Source: Acidimicrobiaceae bacterium
Lineage (GTDB): Bacteria; Actinomycetota; Acidimicrobiia; Acidimicrobiales; Aldehydirespiratoraceae
Direction of reading: 5' to 3'
Assembly (NCBI GenBank): GCA_009843915.1
Contig: VYCM01000026.1
Location: 1-64,000 of the forward strand
Length of the DNA stretch: 64,000 nt
Shown here piece after piece: positions 11,338 through 20,457 of this stretch. Below the pieces are notes generated by a model. That model was not told where the DNA came from. It was given only the letters and a program-made list of their open reading frames with translations, and made no database searches. Position 1 is the first letter of the stretch. Every line of letters starts with the position of its first letter. Made by a program: the position numbers and the translations under genes.

Positions 11338-12489
11338 TCACGACGGCCTCCGATCCGCTGGAGCGGCGGGGTCTGTGTGGGTGTGGTGCTCGCGCCCTGC
11401 GTGGCGCTCCAGGGCCAGCTCCACGAGGCGGTCTATGAGCCGTGAGTAGGGGAGACCCGTGGCGGCCCACAGCTTGGGGTACATCGAGATGGGGGTGAAG
11501 CCCGGCATCGTGTTGAGTTCGCTCACCATCCAGCCCCGGTCGCCGCGCCCGTCCCGTCCGTCCTCGTACAGGAAGTCGACCCGGGCCAGACCCTCCACCC
11601 GCAGCGCCCGGTAGGCGTCGACCGCGAGGCTCTGGCAGGCGGCGATCTCGTCGTCGTCGAGGGGAGCCGGGATCAGCAGCTCGGCGCCGTCCTCGTACTT
11701 GTCGGCGTAGTCGTAGAACTCGGCGCCGGGGACGATCTCGCCGGGCAGGCTGGCCTCGGGCTCGTCGTTGCCGAGAACGGCCACCTCGATCTCGCGGGCC
11801 CTGGCCTCCTCCTCCACGATGATGGATCGGTCATAGCGGGACGCTAGGCGCAGGCCATCGATCACCTCTTGGCGGGTCGTCGCCTTGGAGATGCCGACCG
11901 AGGACCCCATGCTGGCCGGCTTCACGAACACCGGCAGGCCGAGGTCCTCAACCAAGGCGTCGACCTGCGGAGCCAGCTCCGAGTCGCCCGCGGCCGGATC
12001 GTCGAGCGTGACGCTGCGCCAGCGGGTGTGGGCGATGCCGGCCGCGGCCAGCATCGTGTTGGCCGCGGTCTTGTCCATGCACAGCGCGGAGGCCAGCACC
12101 CCCGCCCCGGCGTAGGGAACCCGGGCCAGCTCCAGCAGGCCCTGCACCGTCCCGTCCTCGCCCATGGGACCGTGAAGGATCGGGAGCACGACCGTGGGTC
12201 CGGCAGGTCCGGCTCCGCCAACGGCGTCGTCCGTCAGCGCGGGGAGCGGCTCGATCTCCGGACCGTCGGCACTGAGCCGCTCGGGAAGGGCCTCGGGGCC
12301 GATCCCCAGGGCTTCGAGCGCAGCCGCGGCCTGCACCCAGCGCCCCTCCCGGGTGATGCCGACCGGCTCGACGACGTACTTTTCTGGATCGGCAGCCGCC
12401 ACCACGTGGCGGGCCGACACGCAAGACACGTCGTGTTCGGCGGAACGACCCCCGAACAACACGACCAGCCTCACCCTGCGGTCCTCCAC
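11338..12489 (-). CDS. ddl: D-alanine--D-alanine ligase
   Basis: VLFGGRSAEHDVSCVSA, LHGPMGEDGTVQGLLE, ARVDFLYED, SELNTMPGFTPISMYP; GTG start. Confidence 0.94.
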   Translation of the reverse strand: MEDRRVRLVVLFGGRSAEHDVSCVSARHVVAAADPEKYVVEPVGITREGRWVQAAAALEALGIGPEALPERLSADGPEIEPLPALTDDAVGGAGPAGPTVVLPILHGPMGEDGTVQGLLELARVPYAGAGVLASALCMDKTAANTMLAAAGIAHTRWRSVTLDDPAAGDSELAPQVDALVEDLGLPVFVKPASMGSSVGISKATTRQEVIDGLRLASRYDRSIIVEEEARAREIEVAVLGNDEPEASLPGEIVPGAEFYDYADKYEDGAELLIPAPLDDDEIAACQSLAVDAYRALRVEGLARVDFLYEDGRDGRGDRGWMVSELNTMPGFTPISMYPKLWAATGLPYSRLIDRLVELALERHAGREHHTHTDPAAPADRRPS

Positions 12490-12496
12490 GCAGCCG

Positions 12497-12502
12497 ACGC
12501 TA
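12497..12502 (-). promoter_or_regulatory. putative -10 box (TAGCGT) for leaderless ddl
   Basis: 7 nt upstream of the GTG start on the minus strand; first hairpin unit of the array lies over its -35 region. Confidence 0.45.
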
Positions 12503-12514
12503 GCGCCGGGCGAT

Positions 12515-12773
12515 GAATTGGCAGCGGTGGGTGCCCATTCGGGCGTTCCGGGCTGCCAGTTCGGCGGCCTGGTTGCCGACGAGGGGAATTGGCAGCGTGT
12601 TGCACGGTATGCGCGCGCTGTGCTGCCAGTTCGGTGGCCGGGTTGCTGGCGTGGAATTGGCAGCGGTGGGTGCCCATTCGGGCGTTCTGTGCTGCCAGTT
12701 CGGTGGCCGGGTTGTGGGTGTGCGGGAATTGGCAGCGGTGGGTGCCGTTATGGGCGTCCTGGGCTGCCAGTTC
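12515..12773. repeat. four tandem ~70-bp hairpin repeat units in the ddl/murF divergent intergenic region
   Basis: GAATTGGCAGC...GCTGCCAGTTC arms at 12515-12562, 12586-12632, 12654-12701, 12726-12773; conserved GGYGGCCKGGTTG spacers. Confidence 0.92.
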
Positions 12774-12828
12774 GCGGCTTGTGTCCGAGGTAGCGCGATC
12801 GGGTGCCGGGCCGTGCCACACTCGCGCC

Positions 12829-14184
12829 GTGCGCTGGACGCTCGCCGAGATCGCCGCGGCCACTGGGGGCCGGCTGCAGGGTGACGGGTCTGCCACCGTT
12901 AACGGAGTGACCCAGGACAGCCGCGACGTGCGTCCGGGGATGCTGTTCGTGCCGCTGGTTGCCGAGCGCGACGGACACGACTTCATCGACGACGCGGTGG
13001 CACGCGGCGCGGCGGCTTACCTCACCGCCCGCGGTCCGTCCGGGGTCGACGCCGCCGCGGTGGAGGTGGCCGACACCCAGGCGGCGCTCACCGCTTTGGC
13101 CCGAAGGGCCCGGCACCGGCTCGGGTCCGTGCCGGTTGTCGGCATCACCGGATCGGTGGGCAAGACCACCACCAAGGACCTGCTGGCGGCGGTGCTAGGA
13201 CAGGACCGGCGGGTGTGGTCCAGCACCCTGTCGTTCAACAACGAGATCGGAGTGCCGATCACCCTGCTGTCAGCCCCCGACGACGCCGAGGCGCTGGTGG
13301 TCGAGATGGGTTCGAGAGGTCCCGGGCACATCGCCGAGCTCTGCCGCGTGACCCGACCGACCATGGGTGTGATCACCACGGTGGGGCTGTCGCACACGAG
13401 CGAGCTGGGATCATTGGCCGCGGTGATCTCGGCCAAGCGTGAACTGGTCGAGGGGCTTCCCGCAGCCGCTGACGGGGGAGTGGCCTTCCTCAATGCGGGC
13501 GTGGCCGAGGTTGCAGCCATGGTCGACGGCACCGACGCCCGCGTGGTCACATTCGGTGAGGGCGGCGAGGTGCACGCCCGGGGTCTCACCATCGATGACG
13601 AACTGACGCCGCGCTTCGTACTGCACAGCCCGAGCGGGGAAGTGGCCGTCGAATTAGGGGCTCGGGGCGCCCACTCGGTCGACAATGCCCTAGCCGCGGC
13701 CGCTGTCGGTATCGAACTCGGGGTGTCCCTAGACGACGTGGCCGCGGGGCTGGCCGAGCCGACCCTGTCGCCGTTACGCATGGAGGTCATGCGGACTGCC
13801 GGGGGCGCCCGCCTGCTCAACGACTGCTACAACGCCAACCCCCTGTCGATGCGGGCCGCCCTGCACGCTCTGGCCGCTCTGCCCGCGGACCGCCGGATCG
13901 CGGTGCTGGGCACCATGGCCGAGTTGGGCGACTTCGAGGCGGCTGAGCACGCTGCCGCTGCCTCGCTGGCCGCTCGGCTCGACATCGCGGTCGTGGCCGT
14001 GGACGCGCCGGGCTACTCGTCGGGTGAGGGCGACGTGATCGATGCGGCGGGCATCGACGGCGCCCTCGCCGCGCTTCGCAACCTCGGCGGTCTCGGTGCC
14101 GGCGACGCCGTGCTGGTAAAGGGATCGCGGGTCGCCGGCCTCGAGCGCTTGGTGGAGAGGCTCGTCGCGGGCGCTGATGCCTGA
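12829..14184 (+). CDS. murF: UDP-N-acetylmuramoyl-tripeptide--D-alanyl-D-alanine ligase
   Basis: VRWTLAEIAAATGGRLQGDG..., GITGSVGKTTTKDLLAAVL, STLSFNNEIGVPITLL; likely GTG start at 12829. Confidence 0.92.
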   Translation: MRWTLAEIAAATGGRLQGDGSATVNGVTQDSRDVRPGMLFVPLVAERDGHDFIDDAVARGAAAYLTARGPSGVDAAAVEVADTQAALTALARRARHRLGSVPVVGITGSVGKTTTKDLLAAVLGQDRRVWSSTLSFNNEIGVPITLLSAPDDAEALVVEMGSRGPGHIAELCRVTRPTMGVITTVGLSHTSELGSLAAVISAKRELVEGLPAAADGGVAFLNAGVAEVAAMVDGTDARVVTFGEGGEVHARGLTIDDELTPRFVLHSPSGEVAVELGARGAHSVDNALAAAAVGIELGVSLDDVAAGLAEPTLSPLRMEVMRTAGGARLLNDCYNANPLSMRAALHALAALPADRRIAVLGTMAELGDFEAAEHAAAASLAARLDIAVVAVDAPGYSSGEGDVIDAAGIDGALAALRNLGGLGAGDAVLVKGSRVAGLERLVERLVAGADA

Positions 14185-14251
14185 TTGAATCGGCCGCGAC
14201 ACCCGGCTGTCCCGCCGGACACCCCCTCCCCTCCACGAAAGGCTTCGTGCA

Positions 14252-15664
14252 ATGGATGTGCCCGACTTCCGGACCGTGACCGTGGAGGCCCTCGCGGCCC
14301 TGGTGCGAGACCGCACCCTCACCGCCGCCGCGGTCACCGAGCACGCGCTGGAGCGCATCGAGGCTCTCAACCCGACCCTCAACGCCTTCGTGGCGGTCGA
14401 CGCCGACGACGCCAGAACCCAGGCGGCGGCCATCGACGAGCGCCTCGACGCCGGCGAGGAGGTCGGGCCGCTGGCGGGAATCCCCATCGGGGTGAAGGAC
14501 CTGGTGGACGCGACCGGGTTCCACACCTCCAAGGGCGCCATGTACACCCGCCACGACCCGCCGGCCACCTCCGACTGCACCGAGGTTGCCCGGATGCGGG
14601 CCGCGGGCTGCGTGATCGTGGGCAAGACCAACACCCCCGAGCACGGCTGCATGGGCGACACCTACAACCCCCGGTTCGGGCCCACGCTCAATCCCTGGAA
14701 CCCGGAGCGCTCACCGGGTGGATCCTCGGGGGGCACGGGCTCGGCCATCGCCGCGGGGATGGTGCCGGTGGGCTCCGGCTCCGACGGGGGCGGTTCCATC
14801 CGGATCCCGTCGGCCATCTGCGGATTGTCGGGCATCAAGACCAGCCAGGGCCGGGTGCCGAGCGGCCCGCCGCCGTCGGGCCTGATCGACCTGTCGTGCG
14901 TTGGCCCGATGGCCCGCCTCATCCGCGACGTGGCGCTTTGCCTCGACGCCATGGTCGGGCCCGATCCGGCCGATCTGCGCAGCCTGCCCAAACCGGAAGT
15001 GTCGTGGCGGGCCGCTCTCGACAGCCCGCGGGTGCCGGCCCGGGTGCTGTGGGCGCCGTCGATCGACGGGGAGCCGGTCGACGCCGAGATCGCCGCGGCT
15101 TGCACGGAGGCCGTCGATGGCCTGGCCGCCGAGGGCGTAGAAGTCGTCGAGGTCGGCGGGGCGATCACCGCAGTGCCCGGAGCGTTCCTCCAGCTGTTCC
15201 TGGGGGGCCTTATCGGGCCCGCGTTCCGACCGCTGTACGGCACCGACGAGTGGGCGAACGTCACGGAGGTGCTGGCCGTGATGCTGGAGGACGTCTACCA
15301 GCGGGCCACGCCGGAGTCGATCTACTGGGCCCGCCAGCAGGCCGGCGAACTGTCCATCGCCCTGGCCGATCTGATGGAGGGCTACGACGCGCTGCTGATG
15401 CCCACGCTGGCGGGCCAGGCGCCCCCGCCGGGCGGGCACGGCACCATCAACGGCGAGGAGACCCCCAACTGGTTCCGCTTCACGCCCCTGGCCAACCTCA
15501 CCCGCCGCCCGGCCGGAACGGTGTGCTGCGGGTTCAGCCGCGAGGGTGTGCCCATCGGGCTGCAGGTGGTAGGCCACCAGCTCGACGACCTGACCGTGCT
15601 GGAGACCCTCGCCGTACTAGAGGACCTGCTGGCCCTGAACCCCATCGCCCCCGATCTGGCCTGA
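14252..15664 (+). CDS. amidase (amidase signature family)
   Basis: PLAGIPIGVKDLVD, NPERSPGGSSGGTGSAIAAGMVPVGSGSDGGGSIRIPS. Confidence 0.92.
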   Translation: MDVPDFRTVTVEALAALVRDRTLTAAAVTEHALERIEALNPTLNAFVAVDADDARTQAAAIDERLDAGEEVGPLAGIPIGVKDLVDATGFHTSKGAMYTRHDPPATSDCTEVARMRAAGCVIVGKTNTPEHGCMGDTYNPRFGPTLNPWNPERSPGGSSGGTGSAIAAGMVPVGSGSDGGGSIRIPSAICGLSGIKTSQGRVPSGPPPSGLIDLSCVGPMARLIRDVALCLDAMVGPDPADLRSLPKPEVSWRAALDSPRVPARVLWAPSIDGEPVDAEIAAACTEAVDGLAAEGVEVVEVGGAITAVPGAFLQLFLGGLIGPAFRPLYGTDEWANVTEVLAVMLEDVYQRATPESIYWARQQAGELSIALADLMEGYDALLMPTLAGQAPPPGGHGTINGEETPNWFRFTPLANLTRRPAGTVCCGFSREGVPIGLQVVGHQLDDLTVLETLAVLEDLLALNPIAPDLA

Positions 15665-15719
15665 CCTCGCCTGCGCCGTAGCCCGGCGGGGGACCCCGCT
15701 GGTAGCCTCGACCGTTCCA

Positions 15720-15793
15720 GGGCGATTAGCTCAGATGGCTAGAGCGCTGCCTTCACACGGCAGAGGTCACTGGTTCGAGTCCAGTATCGCCCA
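15720..15793 (+). tRNA. tRNA-Val (anticodon CAC)
   Basis: GGGCGAT/ATCGCCC acceptor, CTGCC-TTCACAC-GGCAG anticodon arm, GGTTCGAGTCC T-arm; CCA not encoded. Confidence 0.95.
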
Positions 15794-15849
15794 CCGGTGC
15801 AGATCCGCCGCGGCCTCGTACGGCCCTTGCAGCCCTAGCGGGACGCAAC

Positions 15850-16872
15850 GTGGGCGAATGGCGGGGCGTCTTGGCGTTCGTAGTCGCTCTTTTCATCCTG
15901 CTGGCCGCGGCGGTCTACTTGATCCGGGAGACCCCGGGCCTCCTGGCCGGCTCCCAGGGAACCCTCGTCGAGGAAGTCGACCCCGAGGCTCTGGTCGAGC
16001 CCGCCACCGCCGTCGAACCGGTCGAACCGGCGGACCCGCCGCCGGGCGAGGCCGTCGACGCCGCGGCCATCGAGGCCGCCATCGAGCTCGCCCAGAAGCA
16101 GCAGCCCGCCGCGCCGATCTCGCCGCGGGAGGCCTGCGAGGGGCTGGGCGGCGCCTGGCAAGCCGACTCCCGCGGCTGGTGCGACCTGCCGTTGCCGTCG
16201 GCATCGCCCGTGTCGGATGTGGCCGTGCTGCACCCCGACATGCGGGTCCCGTGCCCGCAGCCGCTGGAGAAGATCCTTGAGCAGGTCGCCGCCGAAACCG
16301 TCGGCGGCGACGAGATGCGCATCTACCTGCTGTACCGCAGCGTGGACGACGACCTGGAGGAACTGGAGGTGAACGAGGAGACGAGCAACGACATAAAGCT
16401 CATCGCCGACGGACTCCGCCGGGTCGAGGCCGACATGCGGGAGCGGGCCGCGCTGCAGCGGGCCGACCTCGGCGTCGACTCGTTCCTGCCCATGCAGCAC
16501 CTTCCCGCCACCGGCGAGATCCGTTCGGGCTTCGGGATGCGGGTCCATCCGGTGACCGGTCACTGGTCCCAGCACAACGGGGCGGACATCAGGGGCGACA
16601 CCGGCGATCCGGTGACGGCCGTGCTCGACGGCGCGGTCCTGTCGGCGCAATCCTGCCCCTTCTACGGCAACACTGTGGTCGTGTACCACGGCGCCGGGCT
16701 CTCCACCGTCTACGCGCACCTCGACTCCCTGGCGGTCGGCCCCGACGACGAGGTCGAGGCGGGCCAGCTCCTGGGGGCGATGGGATCCACCGGCCGGACC
16801 ACCGGTCCTCACCTGCATTTCGAGGCTCGGATCGACGGAACCGCCGTAGACCCCGAGCCCTTCCTGCCATGA
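15850..16872 (+). CDS. M23-family murein endopeptidase, N-terminal TM
   Basis: GFGMRVHPVTGHWSQHNGADIRG...GPHLHFEARIDG; N-terminal VVALFILLAAAVYLI. Confidence 0.88.
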   Translation: MGEWRGVLAFVVALFILLAAAVYLIRETPGLLAGSQGTLVEEVDPEALVEPATAVEPVEPADPPPGEAVDAAAIEAAIELAQKQQPAAPISPREACEGLGGAWQADSRGWCDLPLPSASPVSDVAVLHPDMRVPCPQPLEKILEQVAAETVGGDEMRIYLLYRSVDDDLEELEVNEETSNDIKLIADGLRRVEADMRERAALQRADLGVDSFLPMQHLPATGEIRSGFGMRVHPVTGHWSQHNGADIRGDTGDPVTAVLDGAVLSAQSCPFYGNTVVVYHGAGLSTVYAHLDSLAVGPDDEVEAGQLLGAMGSTGRTTGPHLHFEARIDGTAVDPEPFLP

Positions 16873-18254
16873 GGCGGACCATCCGCCGGATCACGGCAAC
16901 GGGAGCGATGGCCGCCCTCGCGCTCTGGACGTCTGCGGACATCGCAGCCGCGCACGGCGTGGGCGGCCGCCTGGACCTGCCGGTGCCGCTCTGGCAGCTC
17001 GCCTGGGCCGCGTCTTTCGCGGTGGCCGCCTCCTTCGTCGCCCTGGGCATGTTCTGGGACACGCCGAAGTTCCGGGCGGCCGCGACCGGCCTGACCCTCC
17101 CCGGGCCGTTCCAGACCGCCTGCAAGGTGCAAGCCGCGGTTGTAAGGGCCGTCGGCCTGCTCGCTCTGGCCGTGCTGCTCTACGCGGGGCTGGCCGGCAA
17201 CACCAACCCGTCGGTGAACATCACGCCGGTCGCGGTCTACATCATCTTCTGGGTGGGACTCCAGGTGGTGTCGGTGCTGGTGGGCGACGTGTGGCTGCAC
17301 CTAAGCCCGTTCACCACCATCGCCGACGGATCGGCCCGGGCGTGGGCCCGCCTGCGCGGTAGACCCCCATCCGACTACGGCCGGGGCGCCGGCAACCACT
17401 GGTGGGCCACCGGCGCAGTGTTCGGCTTCGTCTGGCTCGAGCTCGCCTTCCACGACAACACCGACATACGGGTGCTCGGCGTGTACCTGGCCGCCTACAC
17501 GGTCGCGTTGCTGGCCGGCGCGGCGGCCTTCGGCCGCGGCTGGCTGCGCGACGCCGAGGGGTTCGGCGTGCTGTTCACCAAGCTGTCGGCCATGGCGCCG
17601 CTCCACCGCGAGGGCGGCGCCCTGAAGCTGCGGGCGCCGCTGGCCGGCCTGGCCACCCTGCCCATCAAGCGGGGCTCGGTGGCCTTCATCCTGGTGGTGC
17701 TCGGCTCCACGACCTTCGACGGCTTCACCCGCAGCTCGGTATGGCTAGATGTGGCCGCCCAGCGCACCGGCTGGGAGCTGACCGCGGTCAACACAGTCGG
17801 GCTGGTGTTCGTGATCTTCGCGGTGTTCGTGCTCTACCGGGCCGCCATCGCGGGCATGGCCGCCGTAACCGGCGACAGCGAGAGGGAGCTGGCCGAGGCG
17901 TTCGCACCCTCCCTGATGCCGATCGCCGCCGCCTACACCGTTGCCCACTACTTCAGCTACCTGCTTCTGGAGGGCCAGCAGATCATCGCCCGGATCTCCG
18001 ATCCCTTCGGCCGGGGATGGGACCTCTTCGGCACCGCCACCTACCAGGTGGACTTCACCGCCATCTCCACCGACACCATCGCCTGGACACAGACCGCGGC
18101 CATCGCGGTGGGCCACGTTCTGGCCGTCGCGGTGGCCCACGACCGGGCGGTGGAGCGCTGGCCCCACCGACTGGCGATGCGCTCGCAGTACCCGATGCTG
18201 GCCGTGATGATCTGCTACACCGTCATCGGCCTGCTCCTGCTGCTCGGCGCCTGA
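16869..18254 (+). CDS. multi-pass integral membrane protein, function unknown
   Basis: 461 aa, multiple hydrophobic helices; overlaps upstream stop by 4 nt. Confidence 0.8.
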   Translation: MRRTIRRITATGAMAALALWTSADIAAAHGVGGRLDLPVPLWQLAWAASFAVAASFVALGMFWDTPKFRAAATGLTLPGPFQTACKVQAAVVRAVGLLALAVLLYAGLAGNTNPSVNITPVAVYIIFWVGLQVVSVLVGDVWLHLSPFTTIADGSARAWARLRGRPPSDYGRGAGNHWWATGAVFGFVWLELAFHDNTDIRVLGVYLAAYTVALLAGAAAFGRGWLRDAEGFGVLFTKLSAMAPLHREGGALKLRAPLAGLATLPIKRGSVAFILVVLGSTTFDGFTRSSVWLDVAAQRTGWELTAVNTVGLVFVIFAVFVLYRAAIAGMAAVTGDSERELAEAFAPSLMPIAAAYTVAHYFSYLLLEGQQIIARISDPFGRGWDLFGTATYQVDFTAISTDTIAWTQTAAIAVGHVLAVAVAHDRAVERWPHRLAMRSQYPMLAVMICYTVIGLLLLLGA

Positions 18255-18312
18255 GCAGATTGGCTGCCGGTATACGCCGGGCAGCGGCCAGCCGCACGTA
18301 ACATCGAAGGCG

Positions 18313-18768
18313 GTGTCATCGGAAGTCCTGCAGGCCCCGCTCGTACTGGAATACCCCTTCACCCGCTCCACCGGCCCGGTGATCGGAGCGTTCCTCACCG
18401 GACTGCGCGACGGCGTGATCTGCGGCATCCGCCGAGCCGACGGGACCGTGCTGTGCCCCCCGCAGGAGTACGACCCGCTCACCGCCGAACCGCTGACCGA
18501 ACTGGTGGAAGTGGGCCAGGCGGGGGAGGTCGTCACCTGGGCCTGGAACGGCGACCCCCGCCCCATGCAGCCCTTCGACCGACCGTTCGCCTGGGCCCTG
18601 ATACGTCTCGACGGAGCCGATACCTCGATGCTGCACGCGGTGTTCGCCCCCAGCGCGGCCGAGATGTCCACCGGCATGAGGGTCCGGGTCGTGTGGCGCA
18701 CAGAGCGTGAGGGGCACATCGCCGACATAGCCGGCTTCGAGCCGATCCCCGCCGTGGAGACCGCGTGA
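18313..18768 (+). CDS. DUF35 / OB-fold domain protein
   Basis: ADGTVLCPPQEYDPLTAEPLTELVEVGQAGEVVTWAW...GMRVRVVW pattern; GTG start 8 nt after TAACAT. Confidence 0.75.
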   Translation: MSSEVLQAPLVLEYPFTRSTGPVIGAFLTGLRDGVICGIRRADGTVLCPPQEYDPLTAEPLTELVEVGQAGEVVTWAWNGDPRPMQPFDRPFAWALIRLDGADTSMLHAVFAPSAAEMSTGMRVRVVWRTEREGHIADIAGFEPIPAVETA

Positions 18769-19364
18769 GCGCCGACCGGCCCGAGGCCCGCGACCCGCTG
18801 GCGGCGCCGGCCGCCCTGTCCGCGCCGGTGACGCTGCCCGAGGCGCTCGCCGGCGCCGAACCGGTGGAGAGCGTGTGCACCCCCATCCGGATGGCCTACA
18901 CGTACACGCCGGGTCGGGCGCTGTCGAGATACCTGCGGGCCATGGCGGACAAGCGGATCCTCGGCGAGCGCTGCGGTGCCACCGGTCAGGTGTTCGTACC
19001 GCCCCGGGGCGTGAGCCCCCTGGCCGGTGCGGCCACCAGCGAAGTCGTCGAGCTGGCCGACACCGGCTACGTCGAGTCCTTCAACATCACCCGGGTTCCC
19101 ATAGAGCGGCGTCCCGACCTCAAGCCTCCTTACTGCAGCGCATGGATCGTCCTCGACGGTGCGTCGGTGGGCTTCCTGGGCCTGGTCATCAACCTCGCGC
19201 CGGAGGAGGTCCGCATCGGCATGCGAGTCCGGGCGGTGTGGAAGCCCGACGAGGAGCTCGAGACGTCCGCAGCCAACATCCTGGGCTGGGAACCCACCGG
19301 CGAGCCCGACGAGGTCATCACCGACTACGAGCGAATCGGCCGCATCGAGGCGAGCGACCCATGA
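18765..19364 (+). CDS. DUF35 / OB-fold domain protein
   Basis: 199 aa; RCGATGQVFVPPRGVSPL...VELADTGYVESFNITRVP...GMRVRAVW. Confidence 0.78.
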   Translation: MSADRPEARDPLAAPAALSAPVTLPEALAGAEPVESVCTPIRMAYTYTPGRALSRYLRAMADKRILGERCGATGQVFVPPRGVSPLAGAATSEVVELADTGYVESFNITRVPIERRPDLKPPYCSAWIVLDGASVGFLGLVINLAPEEVRIGMRVRAVWKPDEELETSAANILGWEPTGEPDEVITDYERIGRIEASDP

Positions 19365-19400
19365 TCGACGTTCGAGAGCCGTGGCCGGGGTGACGACAGC

Positions 19401-20456
19401 ATGATCGACGTTGCCGTCGTGGCCTTCACGCAGCGCCAGGAGGCGGCCATCTCCGGTGAATCCGAGGTGGAGTTCATGGTCCCGCTGATGGAGCAGGCCA
19501 AGGCGTCCGTCGGCCTGACCCAGTCCGACATGGGGTTCACCTGCTCGGGCTCCTCGGACTTCCTGGCCGGGCAGGCGTTCTCGTTCGTGATGACCATCGA
19601 CGGGACCGGTCCGGTGCCCCCCATCAGCGAGAGCCACGTCGAGCAGGACGGCGCATGGGCGCTCTACGAGGCCTGGGTCAAGATCCAGTGCGGGGGCATA
19701 GACACCGCCTTCGTGTACGGCTACGGCAAGTCCTCGCCGGGATCGGTGCGCGACGTGCTGGCCACCCAGATGGACCCCTACTACGTGTGCCCGCTGTGGC
19801 CCGACTCGTACGCCATCGAGGCGCTGGCGGCGCGGCTCATGCTGGAGGGGGGCCATGTCAGCGAGAGCCGCCTGGCCGAGATCGCGGCCCGCAGCCGGGC
19901 CAGCGCGGCCTCCAATCCCCATGCGGTGCGAACCGACCCCAAGTCCGTCGCCGAGATCCTGGCCGAGGATTATGTGATCGACCCGCTGCGACCGTCGGAC
20001 CTGCCGGCCGAGGCCGACGGCGGTTGCGCGGTGGTGCTCGCAACCGGGGACCGGGCACGAGAGCTGTGCGAACGCCCGGCCTGGATCCGGGGGATGGACC
20101 ATCGCGGCGACGCCCACACCCTCGGCGTTCGGGACCTGACCTCGTCGGCCTCGGCCCGACTGGCCGCGCACCACGCCGGCGTGGCCGGCGACAAGATCGA
20201 CTTGGCCGAGCTCTACGGCCCGTTCACCACTTCCGAGCACCTGCTGATCGAGGCTCTCGGTCTGGACGAGGACAGCACCGCCGTCAACCCGTCGGGAGGA
20301 GCCCTCGCCGCGCACACAATGATGGCGTCGGGCCTCATCCGCATCGGCGAGGCCGCGTCGCGGATCTGGCGGGGCGACGGCGACCGGGCCGTGGCCCACG
20401 CCACGTCGGGGCCGTGCCTGCAGCAGAACATGGTGTGCGTCCTGGAGGGCGACTGA
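19401..20456 (+). CDS. Ltp/SCP-x-type thiolase-fold protein (catalytic Cys position not Cys)
   Basis: SESHVEQDGAWALYEAWVKIQCGG; NPSGGALAAH; AHATSGPCLQQNMVCVLEGD. Confidence 0.82.
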   Translation: MIDVAVVAFTQRQEAAISGESEVEFMVPLMEQAKASVGLTQSDMGFTCSGSSDFLAGQAFSFVMTIDGTGPVPPISESHVEQDGAWALYEAWVKIQCGGIDTAFVYGYGKSSPGSVRDVLATQMDPYYVCPLWPDSYAIEALAARLMLEGGHVSESRLAEIAARSRASAASNPHAVRTDPKSVAEILAEDYVIDPLRPSDLPAEADGGCAVVLATGDRARELCERPAWIRGMDHRGDAHTLGVRDLTSSASARLAAHHAGVAGDKIDLAELYGPFTTSEHLLIEALGLDEDSTAVNPSGGALAAHTMMASGLIRIGEAASRIWRGDGDRAVAHATSGPCLQQNMVCVLEGD

Positions 20457-20457
20457 C

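Noticed and set aside
12515-12773. Possible CRISPR array (regularly spaced repeats between genes)
   Set aside because: Units are imperfect hairpins with conserved spacers (GGYGGCCKGGTTG), not unique spacers; no cas genes nearby.
12589-12828. N-terminal extension of MurF across the repeat (NWQRWVPIRAF peptide repeats)
   Set aside because: MurF homology begins at VRWTLAEIAAATGG (GTG 12829); repeat translation reflects DNA structure, not a protein domain.
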